Assembly: GCA_030278955.1 (NCBI GenBank)
Contig: JAOANR010000006.1
Coordinates: forward strand, 28,067,124-28,131,123
DNA length: 64,000 nucleotides
Reading direction: 5' to 3'
Source: Hygrophila difformis
Taxonomy: Eukaryota > Streptophyta > Magnoliopsida > Lamiales > Acanthaceae
The position numbers and the translations under genes were made by a program. The notes beneath the pieces are model-generated. The model worked only from the letters and a program-made list of their open reading frames with translations, was not told where the DNA came from and made no database searches. Of this stretch, positions 1 through 10,722 are shown piece after piece; position 1 is the first letter of the stretch, and the number at the start of each line of letters is the position of its first letter.

Positions 1-72
1 ATGCACGAAGAATAAATGGTGTAATATGGATGTCACACCATGTATTACATCCTCTCCCCCTTAAGATTGCAG

Positions 73-648
73 TTATGTCCCCATAACTGTGTCGGTGTCG
101 GTTTGGAATAATGTCGGATAGCGTTCTCTCATGTCGGATTCTACCTCCCAAGTTGCCATCTCACTTTCGTGGTTCGACCAAAGAACCTTGATCATTTTGA
201 CGGTTTTGTTCCTCGTCACTCGCTCCTTAGTGTCCAGAATTCGCACTGGGACTTCTTCATAAGTCAGCTCCTCATCGAGTTCGATTACTTCCGGTTGAAG
301 TACATGTGTCGGGTCCGGCACATACTTCTTTAGTTGTGAGACATGGAAAACATTATGAACTCGATCTAATTGTGGCGGTAAAGCCAGTCGGTAGGCCAAA
401 TTTCCGACTCGTTCTAAAATTTCGTAAGGTCCTATGTATCGAGGACTCAACTTTCCTCGTTTGCCAAAGCGCATCACCCCCTTCATGGGTGATATCTTTA
501 GCATGACCCTACCTCCCACTTGAAGTTCTAGGTCTCGTCGTCTCACGCCAGCATAACTCTTCTGATGGTCTTGAGCGGCTTTCATTTTTCCTTGAATCAC
601 CTTGATTTGTTGAGCCATGTCTTCGATAAGTTGTGGTCCCACTACCAC
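73..648 (-). pseudogene. Integrase C-terminus and chromodomain, element A
   Basis: This is the last piece of pol in element A. The first 100 or so residues are the integrase C-terminal region, with the GPYEILERVG and VFHVSQLKKYVPDP blocks typical of plant Ty3 elements. The last 60 residues form a chromodomain-like module (VRILDTKERVTRNK, then VKVLW-type and ATWE blocks). In chromoviruses this module steers integration to marked chromatin. The piece is cut from the upstream integrase by a TAA at 667-669, where both sister elements have a Trp codon. The 3' end is followed within 25 bases by a purine tract. Confidence 0.85.
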
Positions 649-666
649 CGACTTATCATTTTCTTC

Positions 667-1044
667 TTAGCTCAACGGGCTTCGGCACCTTCGTCCATAC
701 AACGCCTCGAATGGTGCCATGCCAATGCTAGCATGGTAGTTATTATTATAATAAAATTCGATTAAGGGTAAATGGGATTCCCAATTTTCCTTAAATTCCA
801 ACACGCATGCTCTCAGCATGTCTTCTAGTGTTTGGATTGTTCTCTCGGTTTGACCATCCGTCATCGGGTGGAATGCGGTGCTCATTTTGATTTGAGTACC
901 GAGAGCTTTTTTTAACTCCGTCCAAAAGTGAGAGACAAATCTACTGTCTCTATCAGAAATGATGTCATGTGGTACTCCATGTCGTCGTACCACATTATCA
1001 ACGTAGGCTCGGGCCAATTGGTCCATAGTCCATGTGTCCTTCAT
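667..1044 (-). pseudogene. Integrase catalytic core, distal part, element A
   Basis: This carries the [10 protein letters not shown] motif with the second catalytic aspartate and the TDGQTER block that contains the catalytic glutamate. The [20 protein letters not shown] block follows, conserved in Ty3 integrases. It continues the reading of the segment at 1041-2099 after a one-base deletion near 1050; the sister copies at about 19170 and 32750 carry an extra A/T there. It ends at a TAA at 667. It acts in the nucleus on retroelement cDNA when intact; here the protein cannot be made in one piece. Confidence 0.85.
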
Positions 1045-2099
1045 CGGGATAATATGGCTGTCTTCGTTAGCCTATCCACAATCACCCAAATCTTGTTCAT
1101 GCCTTTAGGTGATCGGGGTAATCCCGAGACAAAATCCATTGAGATGCTATCCCACTTCCAATTTGGAATCTCTAGTGGTTGCATCAGTCCTAAGGGTTTA
1201 TGTCGCACTGCCTTAACCTTTTGGCAGGTGAGACATTTCGCCACGAAGTCTGCCACTTCCTTCTTCATTCCCGGCCACCAATAGATCTTCTTTAGATCTT
1301 TGTAAAGCTTATCGCCTCCGGGGTGCACTGAGTATGGCGTGTTGTGCCCTTCCTCCATCAACCTTCGCTTCAACTCGGCACACTTTTGAGGCACACACCA
1401 TCTCCCTTTGAAACGAATGCTTCCATCCTCGTGGACAGCAAATCCTATTGCCTTTCCTTCGGCAATGTACCCCTTTATCTTTTCGAGTTTCGCGTCGCCC
1501 GGTTGGGCGAGCTTAATCTCGTCCAATATTGGAGTTTCTACGACCATTGCGTTGATCGTTTCACTCACTGTGCCCGGATGCACAAGTTCCACGTCCAATC
1601 TTGCTAAATCCATGTACAATGCCGGCGGAATTACCAACGAGTTCGTCACGTGTTGGGTTTTCCGACTTAGGGCATCGGCTACCACATTCGCCTTCCCCTC
1701 GTGGTAGGCTATCTCCAAATCGTAGTCCTTAATAAGTTCCAACCACTTTCGCTGTCTCAAATTCAACTCCTTCTGAGTGAATATATACTTCAAGCTCTTG
1801 TGGTCGGTGAACATTCGACACTTCCGCCCATCAAGATAATGTCTCCATATCTTTAGAGAGAAAACAACCGCTGCCAACTCCAGGTCATGTGTCGGATAAT
1901 TCTCCTCGTGAGGTTTTAGTTGGTGTGATGCATACGCTACGACTCTCGAGTCTTGCATCAAGACACAACCTAAACCTTCCTTCGAAGCGTCGCTATAAAC
2001 TTCGAAGTCACCATTCTCTGATGGTAGTGTCAATACGGGTGTGGTTGTGAGTCGTTTCTTCAGCTCTTGAAACGCTGTCTCACAAGCCTCTGTCCACAC
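1041..2099 (-). pseudogene. RNase H and integrase N-terminal half, element A
   Basis: Residues 30-145 are the Ty3 RNase [12 protein letters not shown], the DLELAAV acidic block and [11 protein letters not shown], ending near ADALSRK. The integrase HHCC zinc-binding domain follows ([11 protein letters not shown], then CLTCQKVK), and then the start of the catalytic core with SMDFVSGLP, the first catalytic aspartate. It ends in a frameshift inside the core. It is separated from RT upstream by a TAG at about 2124 where the sister copies encode Gln. Confidence 0.88.
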
Positions 2100-2123
2100 G
2101 TATTTTACTCCTTTCTTCAGTAG

Positions 2124-3074
2124 CTAGGTCAAAGGTCGTGCGATTTTCAAAAAATCCTTCACGAACCGTCTATAATACCCGGCTAATCCAAGGAAACTCC
2201 TTATCTCAGTTTGGCTCTTTGGATTTGCCCATTCAGTTACGGCAGAGACTTTTGCCGGATCCACTGAAACTCCATCAGCGGATACTATATGTCCTAGAAA
2301 TGCTACCTCCTTCAACCAAAAATCGCATTTGGACAATTTTCCGTATAGCTGATTCTTTCGCAAGGTTCCTAACACTTGGTGCAAGTGCTGGGCATGCTCC
2401 TCCTCACTTTTCGAGTAGATCAGGATGTCATCAATGAACACCACTACACACTGATCTAGCAGCTCTCGAAATACATTGTTCATGAGGTTCATGAACATTG
2501 CTGGAGCATTTGTTAACCCAAAGGATAACACTGTGAACTCGTAGTGACCATATCGAGTTCGAAACGCCGTCTTCGGGATGTCCTTCTCGGTGCTCCTCAA
2601 CTGGTGATACCCAGATCGTAAGTCAATGTTCGAGAATACTGAAGCTCCCTTCAGTTGATCAAATAGATCCTCTATTCTCGGCAAAGGGTATTTATTCTTT
2701 ATAGTCACTTGGTTTAACCCTCGATAGTCTATGCAAAGACGTAATCCTCCGTCTTTCTTCTTAACAAATAAAACTGGTGCTCCCCAGGGGGAAGTACTCG
2801 GCCTTATGTACCCTTTTCCTAACAGCTCCTCGAGTTGGTCCTTTAATTCCTTCATTTCCAGTGGTGTCATCCGGTACGGAGCTTTTGAGACAGGCTCTGT
2901 GCCCGGAATGAGATCTATCGTGAATTCAAGATCTCGCTCAGGTGGCTTGCCCGGGATGTCCTCAGGAAACACATCCGGGTATTCTCTTACCACTGGTATG
3001 CTATCAACCTTGTTCTCTTCCGCCTTAAGGTTGTGCACGTAGCACGCATATAGCTCATACCCCTTACGCATCAA
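2124..3074 (-). pseudogene. Reverse transcriptase, element A
   Basis: Clear Ty3 reverse transcriptase, about 310 residues. [14 protein letters not shown] lies in the fingers, [14 protein letters not shown] in the palm with the first catalytic Asp, and [10 protein letters not shown] is the YxDD-equivalent with both aspartates kept. The [10 protein letters not shown] block follows. RT copies retroelement RNA into DNA in the virus-like particle. It is preceded by a frameshift (one extra C near 3120) that detaches it from protease, and is cut by a TAG at 2124. Confidence 0.9.
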
Positions 3075-3114
3075 GTTACTTAGTTTAAGTGCACTAACGA
3101 TTTGGTTACTCTTC

Positions 3115-3540
3115 TTAGGGGGGCTGAGAGTAAAAGATAACTCTCTTTCCCCTACTTTTTGACAAGGTGATCTTTTGCTTTTGGCATTCGATCACCGCCT
3201 TATACTGGGATAACCAGTCCATCCCCAGTATGATGTCAAAGTCTCTTAAGTTAAATTCTACTAAGTTCGCGAAGAATTCTACGTCCTTTATCACTATAGG
3301 AATTTCGTTATATCGTTTAGAGCAAGATACTACTTCTCCAGAAGGCAATTGAATTCCTAAGCTAATTCTCTCGCACTTAGGTAGATCTAACTCAGGCACT
3401 ATCCTTGATGCTATGATTGAGCAACTAGCTCCAGAATCAAATAGAACTCTAAGGGGTGTATTCAAAACATGAAATGTACCTGCCTTCACTTCTCCTTGTG
3501 CAGGCACGTCCGCTTGGTTAACCATGTTGAGCCTCCCCAT
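3115..3540 (-). pseudogene. Aspartic protease, element A
   Basis: The active-site motif [13 protein letters not shown] (Asp-Ser-Gly) is present, and [14 protein letters not shown] marks the downstream protease core. This domain would cleave the gag-pol polyprotein. The frame ends in a run of six Cs (about 3118-3123), where the sister copies have five, so the link to RT is lost. Upstream it is separated from the gag tail by a TAG at 3577. Confidence 0.87.
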
Positions 3541-3576
3541 AGGGCGTCCTTGGTTGTCCTGCTGATTCGCGTTCTG

Positions 3577-4803
3577 CTACTGATTTTGCTGTTGGTTTTG
3601 ATTCTGCGGTGGCGGAGGTTGTTGGTTCTGGTTCTGGTTCGGCGGCATAAATTGGTTTTGAAGGGGTCTATACCCCTGGTTATTTCCGTTCCGCCCGTTT
3701 TGGTTCTGAGGCTGTTCCGGCCCCATGACCAAATCTTCCCTCTTTGTTATATTCTCCATCCTCGTTCGGCAATCAAGACGAATGTGACCCATTCAACCAC
3801 ATCGGAAACAGGTGCCCTGTTGAGGGCATCCCCTCGTCAGATGGGGTCGTCCACACCTTGGGCAGGGTGGTACGGGTTCTTATTGGTTAAACCTCCTCCC
3901 ATTGTTGGTTTTTTGTGGCCTATTCGACCCTCTCTGCTGTTCGTTCCTTCCCGTGTTGTTCTCGCTTCTCGCGTCCCGGTTTCTCTTGTCTTGGGGACCC
4001 CTGCTGGACTCCCCACTCACCCTTCTCTTCAGTTGTTGCACACGCGCTACTGCCACAGCGCGGTCATACACAGCTTGCAAATCGGGGTAGTGTACCCCCG
4101 CGATGACCTCGCGAACAGACAGGTTCAGTCCCATCTCGAACTTTTGAGCTTTCTCCGCATCCGTGGGTACGAGTCTTGGTGCGAACCTCACCAGCTCCTT
4201 GAATCGAGTGTAGTATTCTTGTACGGTTTGGCCTCCTTGCTTCAGCGACAAGAATTCCTCGTACATCGCCGATTTAGTACTCAAGGGATAGAATCGATCC
4301 CTGAGTAGTTCCATCATTTCCGCCCAAGAGTAGGGCTCATCATCTTCAGTCAGCTTGGCTTGAGTTACCTGCCACCAGTCGTCCGCTTCGCCTCGCAAGT
4401 AGTACGAGGCGACGTGCACTCTCTCTCCTTCCGGACATTTGACTGCTCCCAGCAGTTTGTCGAAGGTTCGGATCCATTCTTCCAGTTTGGCTGGATCCTC
4501 CTCACCAGCATAGTGGGGTGGCTGGTAGGGATTCACCATTGCCAGGTAGTTAGGGCGAGCTTGGGGCGGAGGTACCGCCGCAGCTTGGCCCTGGTTGACT
4601 TGCGCGTTCCCTAGCGCAATCAAGACCTCTTCTATCGTCCGAAGACGATCGCCCACATTGTTCGGTGCGGGGGCGTCCTAAGCACCTTGGGGTTGTTCCT
4701 CTACAAATTGAGCCGGTTTAGTGTCATTTGGTGGTGTTTCGGTAGGTGTTTCAGTGGTGGTTTGGGGAGCGGGTTGAGTTCTTCCTCTTCCTTTGGGTGT
4801 CAT
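3577..4803 (-). pseudogene. Gag (capsid/nucleocapsid), element A
   Basis: The best start is the ATG at 4803, giving MTPKGRGRTQ and then a Thr/Pro-rich leader. A TAG at 4678-4680 interrupts it, and the frame resumes from 4656. The core contains the retrotransposon-gag signature (LRGEADDWW, FRDRFYPLS-like, VQEYYTRFKELVRFAP). After further stops, the tail has two zinc knuckles. The first reads CPRCGRPH with a following Cys. The second is CFRC-G, then a stop where the sister copies have Arg, then MGHIRLDC. A Gln/Asn-rich stretch follows (3580-3790). This core is exactly what the two sister copies at 21.8 kb and 30.0 kb lack. Confidence 0.85.
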
Positions 4804-5150
4804 TCTGTTACAAATAGGGTGGATTAGGACTTGTGAATTTCACATATAGTCTAAACAATTTCTATTAATGTGTATGTGTTTTGTAATTTCGCACGTGGTG
4901 CTTGATAAAACTAAAAAGCGCCGTACGCTTCTGGGTTTTATTTTATTTTATTTTATTTTATTTCATATTTTTTCGGACAGGTCTGTCCAGATTCTATTAT
5001 TATTATTATTATTATTATTTCGATTTATTGTAAATAAATCGGGCATTTTATTTCCTTAAACGAAATTTTAGTACAAGCAGGAAGGTATACAAAAGTAGAA
5101 ATATTTTCCTAGCAAAAATAGTATCTACTATAAATGGAATCCCTAGCGTC
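4804..5150 (-). other. Spacer between ORF0 and gag, element A
   Basis: No coding sequence is visible. The stretch contains a short (TTTTA)n run near 4937-4965 and a (TTA)n run near 4995-5020. It separates the small upstream ORF from the gag start, so the two would need separate initiation on one RNA. Confidence 0.5.
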
Positions 5151-5486
5151 TCAAGACGTCCTCCGGGGGGTAGTGGGATCCTCCTCCGGGTCTTCCTCCT
5201 CCGAACTTGGCGGCAGTAGATCGTCAAAGATGGTGTTCAAGTCTTGACCATGAGCATCGATGTGTTCCTTCAGTATTAGGTTTTGTGTAGTGAGGGTTTG
5301 GACTTGGCGTTCGAGTTGGTTCATGCGGTGGTGATCCGCCTCTCTCAAGTTGCCCATGTGGTGCAGATTTGCCTCCAACTGAGCTATACGGTATTTCATT
5401 TGTTGATTTTGTTCTATGGTTTGTTGGGAATCAAGGTGAACGTTCATCATTCTGATCATCAATTGCATCATATCCTGACTAGCCAT
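5151..5486 (-). CDS. ORF0: small coiled-coil protein upstream of gag, element A
   Basis: A 111-residue uninterrupted ORF between the leader and gag, not a recognised retroelement domain. Residues 1-30 are Met/Gln-rich (MASQDMMQLMIRMMN). Residues 31-85 have a heptad pattern of Leu/Ile/Met suited to a coiled coil ([26 protein letters not shown]). The tail is acidic (EEEDPEEDP). A homologue with the same layout begins at 22155 (minus) and 29720 (plus) in the other Ty3 subfamily; roughly half the residues match by eye, which suggests selection on the protein. Possible roles are Gag assembly or RNA binding, but none is shown. It stays open while gag-pol of the same element is broken several times. 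Confidence 0.6.
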   Translation of the reverse strand: MASQDMMQLMIRMMNVHLDSQQTIEQNQQMKYRIAQLEANLHHMGNLREADHHRMNQLERQVQTLTTQNLILKEHIDAHGQDLNTIFDDLLPPSSEEEDPEEDPTTPRRTS

Positions 5487-5502
5487 CTAGCGCAAGCAAA
5501 AG

Positions 5503-5626
5503 ATCTAAGTTAATATTCGCCAAGATTCTAGGTTAAACTTCGCAAAGATTCTAAGTTAAAATTCGCCAAGATTCTAAGTTAAAATTCGCGAAGATTCTAA
5601 GTTGAAATTCGCCAAGATTCTAAGTT
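5503..5626 (-). repeat. 23-bp tandem repeat in the leader of element A
   Basis: About 5.4 copies of a 23-base unit lie between the 5' LTR and ORF0 (plus-strand unit begins attctaagttaaaattcgcc). The units differ by 0-4 bases. The homologous leaders at 22156-22240 and about 29640-29720 lack the array, so it expanded, or was lost, after the subfamilies split. Confidence 0.85.
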
Positions 5627-5798
5627 CTCTACATAAAAGAGATGCAATATGCAAATGCAAATGATGATTTCCCCCCAAAAATAATATGCACTATATATAT
5701 TTTTCCATGGGTTTTAAAATAAAAATTTTTTCCATGGAAATAATACTTTAAAATTTAAAATAATAATCAAAATATTAATAGTAGTTTAAAAATAGCCG

Positions 5799-5811
5799 GG
5801 CTCTGATACCA
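5799..5811 (-). promoter_or_regulatory. Primer binding site (initiator tRNA-Met), element A
   Basis: On the minus strand this reads TGGTATCAGAGCC, the standard complement of the 3' end of plant initiator tRNA-Met. It lies 3 bases inside the LTR edge at 5815. It fixes the element's orientation and the 5' LTR boundary. Confidence 0.93.
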
Positions 5812-5814
5812 ACT

Positions 5815-8393
5815 TGTAACACCCCGGTTTTTGGTCACCCAGGTCGGGATGTCACAGCCACACCTCCCTAGTAAGACACGGTTTCTCCGGCTTACTAAAG
5901 AGATGCAAGGCTAGGTATTTCAGTAGTTAAAAATATTTAAAACATTTGCAAGCAGCCCATACAATATAGTCTCGAAAATAATAATAATATCATAATGCAG
6001 CGGAAATAGTATTTAAGTATAATATTGCAGCGGAAATGTAAATACGACAGACATGGTCAAAACACGGGTTAAACAGGCCCGTTTATTCGTATAGTCTAAT
6101 GCAATAATTTAATAATAAAGTTTGCAAAAATATAGTTTCCCCATGCATGAACGTGCTCATATTTGTTCCACATACTATGTAAGGAAAAAGGAAAAATAAA
6201 TGGTTTGGTCAGCACAACTTGCTGAGTAAGTTAACACATGCATGATCGTAGGGTTTAAAAGCCATTAATTTAATAATTACATAAAAGCATGATAATAATC
6301 ATAAATAATTTAATTTAATATAACCAATTCTCATAATTTAAATCATGGCACTAACCAATAGTATATTTAGCATAATTTAAATAAAAGCCATAACTAATTT
6401 AAATAAAGCATTTAATAATTTAAAAGGACAATAATTAAACCTTTAACTATCCCCATTACTCCCAACATTTAGTATTTCAAGTATTTCACGATTGCATCGC
6501 GATATCAACAAGTTTAGCCGGAAACCGGCGGCCGCAGCCGTATCTGCCATACCCAGTACCACTCCGGAGCCTCGGGAAACCCATAAGGATATTCACGAGA
6601 GTGTAGGCCATATATCTCATGCCGTTTTGGCAATATATCTCAAAAATTTCGCGCGGGTCACCATCGTCCATAAAGGCACGAAGTGAATCGTTAGGAGGGC
6701 ACCCTGCAGAGCACTCACCCCCTAATTTTAAAGATCAAGTTTGTAAAGGGGATTTCCTAATTTCAGATTTCATGTATTTATTTCAAAGAGTCTTCTACTC
6801 GTTTAAACCTTAAAGGCTAGTTTCACCGTTTCAACAAGATTTCAAGATTTGACTCGGTCAACCACAGTTTACTCTAAAATTCATTAAAAATCAAGTTTAA
6901 TTCCAAAAATTCTGAAATTTTCTCATTGACTCGGAAACATCGAGATGAACAACTTTCGTGTTTTAACTTTTTCTATCCGAGATACCGAAACAGGTCAAAA
7001 ACATCAATTTTCGTCATATCATTAATCTTTCCGAATTTCATGTATAACAGTTCAAGATTATCAAGATCTACCATAGCAAATCAACTCCAAACTTAATGAA
7101 ATTTTACAGACACCTTCTTAAGACATTTTTCTATAACTTTCATGTTCGGCTAAAGATCTAAATCGGTCTAAAACTAATGTCAAAAACGTCATCAAGATCG
7201 GACCTAAGTTCTGTCAAGAATTTCAAGATCCAATTTCAAGCAGTTCGGCTTCGGGTGGATTTCATATATCAAATCATCATGAAAAATTCTGAAAATTTTA
7301 CAGTATATAGGTCTAAGTCTTAGGAACGTTTTTCGTGTTTTAAGTTTTTCCGTTTGAAGAATTTTAGAGGTTCGGAAAAATTAGGCAAAACTGTTGCGCC
7401 GGTAGAAAACGTATGTTGACAGATTTATGAAAGTTTCGATTAAGCTTTTAGTTGTACGTGTTTTAATTCCTCCCAAAACCATGTAAGTGTCAACTTACAG
7501 ATTCTTAGTTGTCCGGGATCGTCGAGTTCGGAGGCGTGGCTTCCAGTCCACCGTTTATCCTCTCCGTTCGTTGGGTGCTTCGTTCTAGATCCGATTCGGG
7601 GTGTAGAAATAAAAAGAAGAGAATTAAGGTTTCGTTTTTGAATTAAAACGAGATGGATGAACGGATCTAACTTACCATGACGTTGGAGATCTCTCGAATT
7701 CGTCCACGGCAGTCCTTGCTCGGTTTTGGTGCCTCCGATGACTTCCAGATCTAGGGTTTTTCGTATAGAGAGTATCGTAGGGTTTTGAAAAGTGTTCGGG
7801 GCTTTCAAGAGGGGTTATTTATAGGTAAACATGACCTAGGGACGTCCAAGGTCGGCCTTGGGGAGTCTTGAGCCGAAAGGTGTTCAACCGAAGTCGGAAA
7901 AATTCGGATTCGGGCGAGTGAATCTCGCAACCGGCGGATCTGCCTGTTGGCGCGGCCGTGGCGCGCCTTTCCCCTATTGACCGCGCGGCCACCGCGCGGA
8001 ACTCGCCTGGACTTCGGTCCGGGCGGGTCGTGCAATCCGTCGTGCCTTTCCTCCTCTCTTTCGGACTTCTATCACCCTATGCTCCCGGATTCCGATTTCC
8101 GGGGTATCTTCGGGTTCCTATTTCCTCTCTAAATTTTACTCGGGTCTAATTGCATGTTTGGACTCGAATTCTCGAGTTCATTGGTGTCGGGTTTCGATAT
8201 ACAATTTATTTATCTTTATTTAATTCTTTTTATTTAATTAAATTCCTTTAATTCCCTTTTTAAGTTAAATCTCATTTCTCATTTCCTTATCTTTATTTAT
8301 TTATTTGCTGAATTTATTTATTTATGGTATTTATTTTATTTATTGTTTATTTATTTAATTATTGTTTACGTTGCAAAATTCTCGGGTATTACA
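5815..8393 (-). repeat. 5' LTR of element A
   Basis: About 2.58 kb, with ends TGTAATACCCGAG and GGGGTGTTACA in the element's orientation. A TATA box (CTATAAATAA on the minus strand, plus 7815-7824) and a G+C-rich block (about 7925-8045) upstream of it are consistent with a U3 promoter. A segment near 6490-6720 is well conserved with the LTRs of the second subfamily (16080-16315; 35455-35700), including the motif ctgcagagcactcaccccct. Confidence 0.88.
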
Positions 8394-10506
8394 ATAGCCG
8401 AGGAGGAGGGTAAAGCAGTCACCAAAGAAACAGTCGGCTCACGGGTAGTTGAGTCAATATGATCAGTTCCAGAAATACAGGGAGTCAGATGAGACCCTGT
8501 ACCGACCGATGGCGCAGGTAAGATTGATTGAGGAGAGAGCCTGCCGGAAACAACAACAGCAGTCTCATCGATGGGATCCAGGGCCGAACGGGAAGGAGTA
8601 GGAGAATGATGGAGTATATCATCCGGGCCAGGCGAATGATCGGGGGACGTCGAGGCTCTCAACGAGTCTGGAGTTGGACGAGTCTGAAAAGGAAAAATAT
8701 CAGCAAAACATTGGAAACTTGAACATAAGAGTAAGAGAAGAGAGCCGATCCAGGGAGGGGAGAACGAGCTGATCTTCTTCGAGTTTTGGGAGCAGATGCG
8801 TCCACAGTCATGCTTGAACTCGGGGCAGCACGTTTTCATCTAGAAGTATCAGTAGCACCAGAAGCAGAGGGAGAGGGAGATGAGACAGGAGAGATGAGAT
8901 GTCTTGCGGCAGAATGGTCCCTGCAAAACAAAGAGAATAAAGGAAAAAGCTGAAAGGAAGACACAAAGGATAAGAAATAAGGACAGAACTCCTGAGAGGA
9001 ACAGGAATAATCAGGGGCCAATTCAATAACGGAAAACATCATAATACCTGGAAAAGCGTGGAAGACAATGAGGGTTTGCAGTCAGTGCCTAAGTTAGCAC
9101 GAGCCGAAACTTTTCCCCACCAATAATCAAAACGTTTGGTTGTTAGACCGGGGCAGACAGGGAATGAATGAATTTCAAAGTCACGGATATGAGTAGCCCA
9201 TATCCGGCATGAGTGACGACTCTCGGAAGGGCCGATCCCTTTATAGGATTTGTTATACCTATCCGGGTCCCCGTGGCGAGCAAGCACTACATCTTGAGCG
9301 AAACCAAATTGACGGCTGACCAAATGGGGATTGTAAACTTCAGAAAGAATAGAATGTTCAGGAGGCACAGACACTGAGCAATTAAAAATTTGACGAGGAA
9401 TGATGCAGGCATTCCAAACTTGAGCAAGCTGCTTCAACAAGGGTTTGCCGAAAGGGGAAGCACCAATAGCCGAAATCCAATTGTTAGGAGGACCAGTATA
9501 GAGACAGTCTGAGAAAGAAGTAGTGGGGGATCTATTTATAAAATAATATATCCACTGAGATACACGCATATCAGGAAAACAAACTCCAAGGAGATCGTTA
9601 TCCGAAGGAGGCGCGGAAATGGGTGATCGAGTCCCAAGACCAGAAATATCCCTAAAATACCAGACGAGCCATAGGTGAAGAAACCAAAGGGAGCCACGAG
9701 ATCTGTCCGAATGATCGCTGGCCCAACCCTAGACCTGAATCAAAATACCAGCATACAAATGGGCGAGGAAGTAATCGGCAAGGGGCATACGAGTCCCCTC
9801 CATGATCTTCTCAGCCAAAGGGAATGTCTCAAGGACAACAATTTTGGCGGAAGCGCACCAGAAATATCGGCTAAGGAAACACATCATGAAAGCCACAGTT
9901 TCTGATTTTGGAAGTTCGGATGTGCTCCCACTATATTGCTTAATCCAGGGAGCGAAGTTAACCTTAGACGGATAACCAGTGGTGCCCGTCGAAGGTTTTT
10001 CGGAACCAGTAACCCCTAGAAAAGGATTCCAAGAGAGGGCATATCCAGGAAGAGTTTAACATCTTCAATAGTTGGGGTCATCATGCCCCATGGGAAACAG
10101 AAACAGCTAACAGAAGAATTCCAAAAACACAAAAGTGCTTGAATGTGCCGATAGTCAGAAAGAAGGGTTGAGCACTCAATTGAACCAAGCGACTAATACC
10201 AGCGGACGACCAAGTCGATTCACAATGGGGCTACACCCGTTCATACCAGCTAGTGTATCCAGCAGTCACGGTAGGCCAAGTACTGAAAGTACCGAAAAGT
10301 GTGGGAGAAAAATAGTCTGGAAAAAGGGGAATCGTCTTTGAATCACCAAAGAAAGTGGAAACGGAAACATCGGCTTCTGCAGAAGTTGCTAAGGGCCCGA
10401 TAGTGGAAAAACCTTCATCAGTAAGGCGAATGGAGGTCAAATTGGCGAAAAACTCTTCAATACTCTTAATCTTGGAAGAAGAAGGAGAAAGAGTTGGCTG
10501 CTCCAT
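8394..10506 (-). pseudogene. Plant mobile domain (PMD) protein, degenerate
   Basis: The minus strand encodes a broken protein related to the plant mobile domain (aminotransferase-like PMD) family. The likely start is MEQPTLSPSSSK at 10506. Conserved-looking blocks are CFPWGMMTPTIEDV (near 10085), FMMCFLSRYFW (near 9880) and YNPHLVSRQFGFAQDV (near 9310). A TAG at about 10240 and a frameshift near 10150 split the first half, and further shifts follow. The C-terminal part (8400-8840) is a Ser/Pro-rich tail. PMD proteins occur as host genes and as passengers of plant transposons. The convergent LTR just beyond the start favours the transposon reading. Confidence 0.6.
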
Positions 10507-10722
10507 CAGGGAGAAAGGAAGGGATCGCAAAAGGGGCACAGAAGTGGGTAAGAAGAGAGAAGATGAAGAGGGAGATACTGGCAAAGAAATAACTAGACCC
10601 AAGGGATACAAAAGGTCATGGCCGGATTCCCAGGGGGAGTTAACGTGGAAAGGGGAAAAGAGAAAATCAGGATTACTTGGGCTTTTTCCAAACTGAAAAT
10701 TCACCCAAGTAAGGAGGGCATC

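Larger units (their letters stand above)
1..8393 (-). mobile_element. Ty3 chromovirus (Tekay/Del-like), element A, 3' end outside window
   Basis: Reading the minus strand, the order is LTR (8393-5815), primer binding site, leader, extra coiled-coil ORF, gag, protease, RT, RNase H, integrase, chromodomain and a polypurine tract (about 63-50). RT before integrase is the Ty3 order. The C-terminal chromodomain with its Lys/Trp pattern resembles the Tekay/Del chromovirus lineage. The coding region is broken by stops at about 667, 2124, 3577, 3790 and 4678 and by frameshifts near 1050 and 3120, so the copy is dead. The first 49 bases do not match the start of the right-hand LTR beyond about 8 bases. 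They probably belong to the spacer between a first and a second PPT/LTR-start (compare 33742-33874), so the true 3' LTR lies to the left of the window. Confidence 0.9.

Noticed and set aside
1..49. Start of the 3' LTR of element A
   Set aside because: Only about 8 bases match the LTR start at 8393. The sister elements show a similar false LTR start before the real one, so the true LTR is probably outside the window.
3469..4308. 279-codon plus-strand open frame opposite gag and protease of element A
   Set aside because: It mirrors the minus-strand gag/protease codons and has a low-complexity Leu/Arg/Val composition; no family resemblance.
10231..10696. Long open frame on the plus strand opposite the PMD gene (10355-10696)
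   Set aside because: Lys/Glu-rich shadow of the minus-strand PMD coding region; no domain or start context supports it.
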